Source: Bacteroidales bacterium GP2
Lineage (GTDB): Bacteria; Bacteroidota; Bacteroidia; Bacteroidales; Muribaculaceae
NCBI GenBank assembly: GCA_001701115.1
Contig: DAAJ01000079.1
Coordinates: 19,709-50,610, forward strand
DNA: 30,902 nt
Direction: 5' to 3'
Shown: positions 25,053 through 30,902 of the stretch, one piece after another
How positions within the stretch are numbered: position 1 is the stretch's first letter
Layout: every line of letters begins with the position of its first letter
Made by a program: the position numbers and the translations under genes
The notes under the pieces: model-generated
The model's database searches: none
What the model saw: the letters and a program-made list of their open reading frames with translations, nothing else
What the model was told of the DNA's origin: nothing

Positions 25053-26024
25053 TTACTTTTTATGGAATATCCTTGCAATATTATATGCTATCTCTTTTGC
25101 CCGCGACATCATAGGCGTGATTACCGGGCGGAATGGATGCTCGACCGAAGGGGTGTATATATTCAGTTTGCCGGGATGGCAGGTGATTCGCGTTGTCACC
25201 CCGAGGGTAATCGGTTCTCCGTCAATATGTGCCGGTCCCGGTGCCTTGCGTGTTATTGTTGCCTCGGTGGTGCGGAAGGAGTGGATGAGCGTGTTGCGGT
25301 CGATGTAGCCGGTCAGAAGGTCGACCCCGACCAATGCTGTAGTGATAGGATTGCCTGAGTGGACTATGATAATGTCAAGCAGCCCGTCGGTCATGGATGC
25401 CTGCGGAGCTATGTATGCGTTGTTGCCGTACTGGGAGGCATTGCAAGCCGCGACCACAAATGCCTTTTCTGTCAGCACTTTGCCGTTTGCGGAGATTATG
25501 TATTCGTCCGGGTTGAAAGTGCGGTACTCCTCAAATGCGCTTTTTATGTACTTAGCGAATCCCCGCTCCTTGCCTTTTGCAAACCGCTTGCTCACCGCAG
25601 CGTCAAATCCCATGCCGAAAGTGCAGAAAAAAGGGAGGTCGTTTGCTGTGCCGTAGTCGCACGCAACAATATGGTTCTCGTGTATGACATCAATTGCCGC
25701 ATCAATGTCAATCGGTATCTCCAGATGCCTCGCCAGTCCGTTGCCGGACCCGCAGGGAATGATTCCTAAAGCAGTCTCCGACCCGCAAAGTGCTTTTGCA
25801 GTTTCGTTTACAGTGCCGTCTCCTCCCGCGGCAATTACGGAGTGGTATCCCTGCTCAACTGCTTCTGTGGCAAGCTTGGTAGCATCTCCTCGCGCAGTTG
25901 TCCAAGCCACCTCTATGTCTAACCCGCTTCCTTTAAGCCTTTCACGCACAATTTTGTCCAGCCCGCGCTTGTTTGTCGTGCCGGAAATCGGGTTGATTAT
26001 CAGTAAACATCGATTGCTTTCCAT
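25053..26024 (-). CDS. Diacylglycerol kinase-family lipid kinase (YegS/DgkB-like)
   Basis: A 323-residue protein with the DAGK catalytic fold: INPISGT near the N-terminus, nucleotide-binding GGDGT (67-71), PCGSGNGLAR (90-99) and DGLLDI near residue 213. Family members phosphorylate diacylglycerol or related lipids at the inner membrane, or sphingoid bases in some Bacteroidota; the substrate cannot be told from sequence. There is no transmembrane helix, so it is probably a peripheral membrane protein. The promoter lies only about 10 bp from the ATG, giving an almost leaderless mRNA. It is upstream of ychF and may be partly co-transcribed with it. Confidence 0.9.
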   Translation of the reverse strand: MESNRCLLIINPISGTTNKRGLDKIVRERLKGSGLDIEVAWTTARGDATKLATEAVEQGYHSVIAAGGDGTVNETAKALCGSETALGIIPCGSGNGLARHLEIPIDIDAAIDVIHENHIVACDYGTANDLPFFCTFGMGFDAAVSKRFAKGKERGFAKYIKSAFEEYRTFNPDEYIISANGKVLTEKAFVVAACNASQYGNNAYIAPQASMTDGLLDIIIVHSGNPITTALVGVDLLTGYIDRNTLIHSFRTTEATITRKAPGPAHIDGEPITLGVTTRITCHPGKLNIYTPSVEHPFRPVITPMMSRAKEIAYNIARIFHKK

Positions 26025-26034
26025 ATTCCGGCTG

Positions 26035-26065
26035 CAAATTTAAGCGTTCTACGCCTAAAAATCAA
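26035..26065 (-). promoter_or_regulatory. Lipid kinase promoter, minus strand
   Basis: The minus strand reads TTG at 26065-26063, 20 nt, then TAAATTTG at 26042-26035. This is a perfect consensus match. The ATG at 26024 is only 10 nt past the box. Confidence 0.8.
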
Positions 26066-26151
26066 CAGTGCCCCCGCTCATATAAGATTTTTATGGGTCA
26101 TGCATCAGATATGGCTTATAAGATTTATATCACCGTTAAATTCCCTCCGAA

Positions 26152-26182
26152 TTTTAACTATTCGCTGTTAAATCAGTTAAAA
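26152..26182. promoter_or_regulatory. Inverted repeat, possible operator upstream of susC
   Basis: TTTTAACT (26152-26159) and AGTTAAAA (26175-26182) are perfect 8-bp inverted arms with a 15-nt spacer, just upstream of the G run and the susC promoter. This could be a regulator site. The region is A/T-rich, so chance is possible. Confidence 0.35.
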
Positions 26183-26192
26183 GTACTTAAAC

Positions 26193-26202
26193 GGGGGGGG
26201 GG
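26193..26202 (+). repeat. Homopolymeric G10 tract upstream of the susC promoter
   Basis: Ten consecutive G lie 29 bp before the -7 box, immediately upstream of where the -33 element would fall. Such tracts change length by strand slippage. No other run this long was noticed in the window. Confidence 0.9.
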
Positions 26203-26231
26203 TTAGTTAATCTTTATTAAATTGTAATACC

Positions 26232-26239
26232 TACCTTTG
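26232..26239 (+). promoter_or_regulatory. susC -7 element
   Basis: TACCTTTG is a perfect -7 box. The -33 position has no TTG (TTAATCTTTA), so activation by a regulator is plausible. The leader before ATG 26334 is about 90 nt. Confidence 0.65.
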
Positions 26240-26333
26240 ACGCCTGTAACTGCCCCGGAGCATTGTTTTTTCAGCCAGGCAGCTCACAAATTTACACATT
26301 TTTTCATTATTAGTTTTACACATTTTCTTAAGT

Positions 26334-29330
26334 ATGAAAAAGTTATTTTCACTAATTGTGACTGTGGTGTTCGCCCTCACAGCTGCAGCCCAGACACTCA
26401 ATGTCCGGGGTGTTGTCCTGCAGGCGTCGGACCAGGAGCCAATCGCAGGCGCGACAGTCAAGGCAAAAGGTACCACAATCGGTACACAGACAGATGCCAA
26501 CGGAGAATTTACGCTTACCATCCCTGCTTCTGTCAAGTTTCTTACTGTTTCTTTCATCGGGATGTTCCCTGTAGAGGTGGCTGTGAAGCCGAACCTTACA
26601 ATCTACATGGAGGAGAACGTCACTGAGATTGACGAAGTCGTTGTCACCGGTTACGGTTCAACAAAGAAAGCAGCGTTCACCGGTGCCGCTTCAGTAGTAA
26701 ATGGCGATGTGGTTGACCGAAAGAGCGATGTAAACTTTGTTAAATCACTCGAAGGTCAGGTTACCGGTTTCCAGTACAACAACTCAACAAGTGCTCCCGG
26801 TCAGTGGGGTTCAGTGTATGTTCGTGGCATGGGTTCACTCAGCAGCTCTTCACAGCCTCTTTATGTGATTGACGGTATTCCGGTGAATTCCGATTATGAT
26901 GATATGAACGGTAATAATAACTATTTTGACCCGATGTCAGCATATAATCCTGCGGATATTGAGAGCGTTACCGTCCTCAAGGACGCAGCTGCAACCGCTA
27001 TCTACGGTTCCCGTGCGGCAAACGGTGTTATCGTAATTACCACAAAGAAAGGTGGTCAGTCAAAGCTGAATGTTACCTTTGAGACTCGCCAGGGCTTTAC
27101 CGCAATCGCTAATAATAATATGAAATATGCAAATGCGGCAACCACTCTTGAATTGTTTGCAAAAGGCTATGCGGCTCGTACAGGGCGTCCTTATGATTGG
27201 TGCTATAATTTCATGGCAAACGATTATTTTGAATGGGATGGTGAAACTGACGTTAACTGGATTGATGAAGTTACCCGCAAAGGTTACTATGCTGATTATA
27301 ACCTCAGTTTCAACGGGTCAGTCGGCTCAACCAACTATTTTGTAAGCTTGGGTTATAATGATGCTCAAGGTCTTGTTATCGGTTCAAGCAATAAGCGTTA
27401 CTCCGGTCGTATTAATCTTGATACTAAATATCGCTTCCTTTCTGTTGGTATTAATTCTACTTACAGCTATTCGCTTAACTCCAGCTTCTCTGCATCAACA
27501 GGTGGAACTATGTCCTCCCCGCTAACTGCAGCAGTTTCTACCATGACACCGATGGATTCCCCATATATTGGTGAAGGTGCTGATAGAATCTATAATCCAA
27601 TTAGCTATAACCCTCTTGCTGTCATGGATCCTGATTTGGGTGACCTTAATAATGTAAATAACCAGACTCTTGTTGCAAATCCGTGGTTGCGTATTGATTT
27701 CGGCAAAGGTATTTGGGCGAAGACCAACTTTGGTGTGAATATGATGGATCAGCGCCAGTACAACTACTGGAGTGCGATATATAACCCTCAGGGTATGAAC
27801 TATAATGGTCTTGGTCAGCAATACAATGCCCGTACAACCACTTTGACTTGGACTAATACTCTCGGTTGGAACTATAATTTCGGTGACCATGCAGTTGACT
27901 TCCTCTTAGGGCAGGAGATGCAGCGTATTACCTACTGGAATGAATATTACTCTGGTGAAAATTTCCCTCTTGCTTATCTTGGAATGCGTGATCTTGCCAC
28001 AGCCGGAACATGGGGTGACAGCAGCTACTACAGGAGTGATAGCCGTCTTGCATCATATTTTGGAGATTTCCACTATAGTTACGCAAGTAAATATTTCCTC
28101 TCTGCATCTTTCCGTCGTGACGGTAGTTCAGTATTCGGTTCAAACAATCGTTGGGGTAACTTCTGGAGTGTCGGCGGTAAATGGCGTGTGACAGAGGAAT
28201 CGTTCCTTAAAGGTAATCGTGCGCTTACGAATCTCGCTCTACGTATAAGTTACGGTACTGTAGGTAACCAGTCATTGCCATCTGTATATGCATCTCGCGG
28301 ATACTATGCCGCAGGCTACAATTATGCTGAAGTTCCCGGTATGGTGCCTGTACAGTTCAATAACCCGGATTTGACTTGGGAAACATCAAAGAAGTTTGAC
28401 GTTGGTTTCGACCTCTCTTTATTCAACCGTGCTACTTTTACATTTGATTTCTACAATGATGACACCGACGATGCTCTATATTCAGTGCCTTTGTCTTATG
28501 TAACTGGTATCAGCAGCAAATATCAGAATATCGGCAAAATGCGTAACCGTGGTATAGAATTTGGTGCAAATAGTGCGGTATTCTATAATAATGATATTTC
28601 TGTAAATGTTTTTGCAAATATCACGTGGAATAAGAATAAGGTTATTAAACTGGCAAACGGCTCTATAGAGGGTTCATATACTATAGTAGAGGAGGGTCGT
28701 CCTTACCGCCAGTTCTATATGCCTGAATATGCAGGTGTGGACTCTGAAACAGGTAAAGCCCTTTACTACCTCAATGAGGAGGGTGATGAAACAACAGACA
28801 AATTTACTTCTGCAGCAAAACGTTATGTAGGCAGTGCAGAGCCTAAAGTATTTGGTGCATTCGGTCTCAATGCAAACGCTTACGGCTTTGACCTCTCAAT
28901 GCAGTTTAACTACCGTCTTGGAGCAAAAGTAATGGATACTGGTCACTCATTCACAGGTTGGGGCATGTCGCTCCGCACTCCGCTCCAGATTGTTGCAGAC
29001 AATTCGTGGACTCCTGAGAATCCTAATGCAAAATATCCGCAGTACATCTACGGTGACCCGAACAATACAATGGCTAACTCATCCCGTTGGTTAATGAACG
29101 GCAGCTATCTCCGTCTCAGCAATATCACCTTCGGTTATACTCTTCCCTCAAAGCTAACTCACAAGGCGTTCATGCAAAAAGTTCGCTTCTACACCACCTT
29201 TGACAACGTACACACATGGACTGCGTCTGACTTCGTAGGCTACAACCCCGAAACATATTCAAGTGGTGTAATTGCATGGCAATATCCGGCAACATTCACA
29301 TTTACCGGTGGTGTACAGATTACATTCTAA
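26334..29330 (+). CDS. SusC/RagA-family TonB-linked outer membrane transporter
   Basis: A 998-residue protein with a signal peptide (VVFALTAAAQ), a carboxypeptidase-regulatory-like beta-sandwich (about 22-100; GVVLQASDQEPIAGATV), a TonB-box region (EIDEVVVTGYG), a plug domain with the SusC signature (VTVLKDAAATAIYGSRAANG), and a beta-barrel ending in an aromatic strand (TFTGGVQITF). It imports ligands, usually oligosaccharides or peptides, in a complex with the SusD partner 37 bp downstream, powered by TonB/ExbBD. There is no N-terminal STN signalling domain, so it is not an anti-sigma-type SusC. The length is typical. The ligand cannot be predicted from the sequence. Confidence 0.96.
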   Translation: MKKLFSLIVTVVFALTAAAQTLNVRGVVLQASDQEPIAGATVKAKGTTIGTQTDANGEFTLTIPASVKFLTVSFIGMFPVEVAVKPNLTIYMEENVTEIDEVVVTGYGSTKKAAFTGAASVVNGDVVDRKSDVNFVKSLEGQVTGFQYNNSTSAPGQWGSVYVRGMGSLSSSSQPLYVIDGIPVNSDYDDMNGNNNYFDPMSAYNPADIESVTVLKDAAATAIYGSRAANGVIVITTKKGGQSKLNVTFETRQGFTAIANNNMKYANAATTLELFAKGYAARTGRPYDWCYNFMANDYFEWDGETDVNWIDEVTRKGYYADYNLSFNGSVGSTNYFVSLGYNDAQGLVIGSSNKRYSGRINLDTKYRFLSVGINSTYSYSLNSSFSASTGGTMSSPLTAAVSTMTPMDSPYIGEGADRIYNPISYNPLAVMDPDLGDLNNVNNQTLVANPWLRIDFGKGIWAKTNFGVNMMDQRQYNYWSAIYNPQGMNYNGLGQQYNARTTTLTWTNTLGWNYNFGDHAVDFLLGQEMQRITYWNEYYSGENFPLAYLGMRDLATAGTWGDSSYYRSDSRLASYFGDFHYSYASKYFLSASFRRDGSSVFGSNNRWGNFWSVGGKWRVTEESFLKGNRALTNLALRISYGTVGNQSLPSVYASRGYYAAGYNYAEVPGMVPVQFNNPDLTWETSKKFDVGFDLSLFNRATFTFDFYNDDTDDALYSVPLSYVTGISSKYQNIGKMRNRGIEFGANSAVFYNNDISVNVFANITWNKNKVIKLANGSIEGSYTIVEEGRPYRQFYMPEYAGVDSETGKALYYLNEEGDETTDKFTSAAKRYVGSAEPKVFGAFGLNANAYGFDLSMQFNYRLGAKVMDTGHSFTGWGMSLRTPLQIVADNSWTPENPNAKYPQYIYGDPNNTMANSSRWLMNGSYLRLSNITFGYTLPSKLTHKAFMQKVRFYTTFDNVHTWTASDFVGYNPETYSSGVIAWQYPATFTFTGGVQITF

Positions 29331-29367
29331 ACTCCAATTTTAGAAACAATTACAAGAAACAAGTTTT

Positions 29368-30873
29368 ATGAAAAAAATATTTATCAAGGCAATGGCGGGA
29401 CTAATGCTCACCGTATCAGCAACAAGCTGTGGTGACAAGTTCCTTGATACCGATATTTACGACGGTACTGATAATGAGACTCTCCTTGCCACCCCCGATG
29501 GTGTCGGTGTAGCTCTCAATGGTGCATATTACCGTCTTAGCCAATATTATTTCGCCGGAAATTATGCTACAACTCTCGGCGATATATCTTCTGATATAAT
29601 CTATTGGAATGCTACCAATTCTCACCAGAATGCGTCATATCAGTTTAATTATCTTGACACATATTACGGATTTGAATATATATGGGTTTATGGGTATAAG
29701 GTAATTGATAATGCTGCACGTGTCCTACAGACTGCAAAAGAACTCATGCCCTCTTTCCCTGATTATGAAAGTGACCTATACCAATATCAGGCAGAAGCTT
29801 ACGCGCTCCGTGCATATGCTATGCTCGTCCTTACAAACACTTTCGGGCATCAGGTGAAGGTAAACGGTCAGGATTTTTCAAATGAACTTGGAGTGTCTAT
29901 TGTTGATACCCCTGTGCCTGAATTCCAGAATGTAAAACGTTCATCAGTAGGTGAGTGCTATACTCAGATTCTCAATGACCTTAATGCTTCAATTGCAGCT
30001 TTCGATGCCGCAGACCAGTATAGCCGCTCGTATGAGGTGTTCACTCCTGCATCGGTTTATGGACTTATGGCACGTGTAAAACTCTACTTGGAGGATTATA
30101 GCGGTGCACTTGCAGCTGCAACCAAGGCGCTTGAACTCGCTGGCATTACAGAACTCGCTACTACGGCTTCTGCATACGAGAATCTTTATGCAACCACATG
30201 GTCAAACAAGGAATCTCTTTTCTATCTTGCCCTTGACACAAAAACAAACTGGAGTGCTAACTCATGTGGTACACTGTTCACAACTTACTGCTATGGACCC
30301 TCACCATATTTGGTTTCACTTTACGGGGATGAAGATGTACGCACTTCTATTATGTACTGGACAAATCAGGCAGGTACGGCATATGTAAATTACGGTGCCG
30401 CAACCCCTTGGTATGGTGGAGGTAAATTCGGTCAGGGTTCATTCAACTCTGTAGAAGGTGGAAACCCTGCTTATCAGACAAACTACCTTATAAATGCTCC
30501 GGAAATGTTCCTGATTCAAGCAGAAGCTAATATTCAGCTGAATAATGAGACAGCGGCTAAAAAAGCGCTTCTCACAGTTGCGATGCGTGACAATGCAATT
30601 ACCTCAGTTGAAGACCTCCCCTCAGGAAAAGCCGCAATCATGGACTTCATTAAGGATGAGCGAGCACGTGAACTCTTCCAGGAGGGACACCGACTCTGGG
30701 ATTTGCGTCGTTGGGGCAAAACTGCCAACCTGTATGCTTATGGAGCACCTGCGCTCAATTATCAGATTGAGGATGCGAATATGTCTGACATAATCTTCCC
30801 GATACCTCAGAGCGAAATCAATGCAGGCTATGGTATTGAGCAGACACCAGGTTGGGCTAATACACGTCCTTAA
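29368..30873 (+). CDS. SusD/RagB-family nutrient-binding outer membrane lipoprotein
   Basis: A 501-residue protein with a lipoprotein signal (LMLTVSATSC, Cys21). The CGDKFLDTD start is typical of SusD. Helical TPR-like segments follow (QAEAYALRAYAMLVLTNTFG; SVYGLMARVKLYLEDY), and the C-terminal part has the classic RARELFQEGHRLWDLRRWGK and IFPIPQSEINAG. It forms the extracellular lid of the SusC transporter and captures substrate. The gene is complete, with its stop at 30871-30873. It is in one operon with susC. The following genes, possibly degradative enzymes of the same locus, lie outside the window. Confidence 0.96.
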   Translation: MKKIFIKAMAGLMLTVSATSCGDKFLDTDIYDGTDNETLLATPDGVGVALNGAYYRLSQYYFAGNYATTLGDISSDIIYWNATNSHQNASYQFNYLDTYYGFEYIWVYGYKVIDNAARVLQTAKELMPSFPDYESDLYQYQAEAYALRAYAMLVLTNTFGHQVKVNGQDFSNELGVSIVDTPVPEFQNVKRSSVGECYTQILNDLNASIAAFDAADQYSRSYEVFTPASVYGLMARVKLYLEDYSGALAAATKALELAGITELATTASAYENLYATTWSNKESLFYLALDTKTNWSANSCGTLFTTYCYGPSPYLVSLYGDEDVRTSIMYWTNQAGTAYVNYGAATPWYGGGKFGQGSFNSVEGGNPAYQTNYLINAPEMFLIQAEANIQLNNETAAKKALLTVAMRDNAITSVEDLPSGKAAIMDFIKDERARELFQEGHRLWDLRRWGKTANLYAYGAPALNYQIEDANMSDIIFPIPQSEINAGYGIEQTPGWANTRP

Positions 30874-30902
30874 CATATAATTAAGTACAAAACGCATTAC
30901 CG

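Larger units (their letters stand above)
26025..26333. other. Intergenic control region between the lipid kinase and susC
   Basis: This 309-bp gene-free stretch holds two divergent promoters, a direct repeat TATAAGATTT (26081-26090 and 26117-26126), an inverted repeat TTTTAACT/AGTTAAAA (26152-26159 and 26175-26182), a ten-G run (26193-26202) and a leader of about 90 nt before susC. I see no gene. Confidence 0.7.

Overview
The window reads as chromosomal DNA of a gut-type member of the Bacteroidales; Muribaculaceae or a close relative is my inference. The evidence is the Bacteroidota promoter pattern (TTG, about 20 nt, TAnnTTTG) before most transcription units, A/T-rich leaders without Shine-Dalgarno sites, a SusC/SusD pair, a BspA-like leucine-rich-repeat protein with a type IX secretion-like tail, and DUF4369/thioredoxin-type periplasmic oxidoreductases. 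I see no tRNA, rRNA, CRISPR array, insertion sequence or phage gene.

Layout. 1-810: two GC-rich palindromic patches around a small hypothetical gene. 720-3500: a good promoter and a structured leader, then a BspA-like ORF that lacks a signal peptide and seems to start inside a domain. 3690-5640: rpsA. 5670-9450: divergent ilvA (minus) and maeB (plus) with facing promoters. 9479-12623: three overlapping genes (predicted glycosidase-like lipoprotein, YfcE-type phosphoesterase, SPOR lipoprotein). 12698-13720: a solitary, AT-richer DUF1016/YhcG-type nuclease gene. 13885-17041: an orphan sensor kinase with a periplasmic helical sensor, in tandem with a TlpA-like thioredoxin. 17209-20889: metH. 20898-22556: a minus-strand fatty acyl-CoA ligase-like gene tail to tail with metH. 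22691-23722: a second TlpA-like lipoprotein. 23905-26024: ychF and a lipid kinase on the minus strand. 26334-30873: susC and susD, the start of a likely nutrient-uptake locus that continues past the window.

How the genes work together. Central metabolism is represented by malic enzyme (malate to pyruvate), threonine deaminase (2-oxobutyrate for isoleucine), B12-dependent methionine synthase and acyl-CoA ligase. Translation and housekeeping are represented by S1 and YchF. The remainder is envelope biology: TonB-dependent glycan uptake, redox proteins, lipoproteins, a sensor kinase and a repeat-rich surface protein.

The most notable signals are the headless BspA-like ORF behind a promoter and structured leader, with an 8-bp direct repeat around C6 at the junction, and a run of ten G just upstream of the susC promoter that could support phase variation. 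I did not find a clearly new multigene system. These are leads from reading the sequence, with no database comparison.
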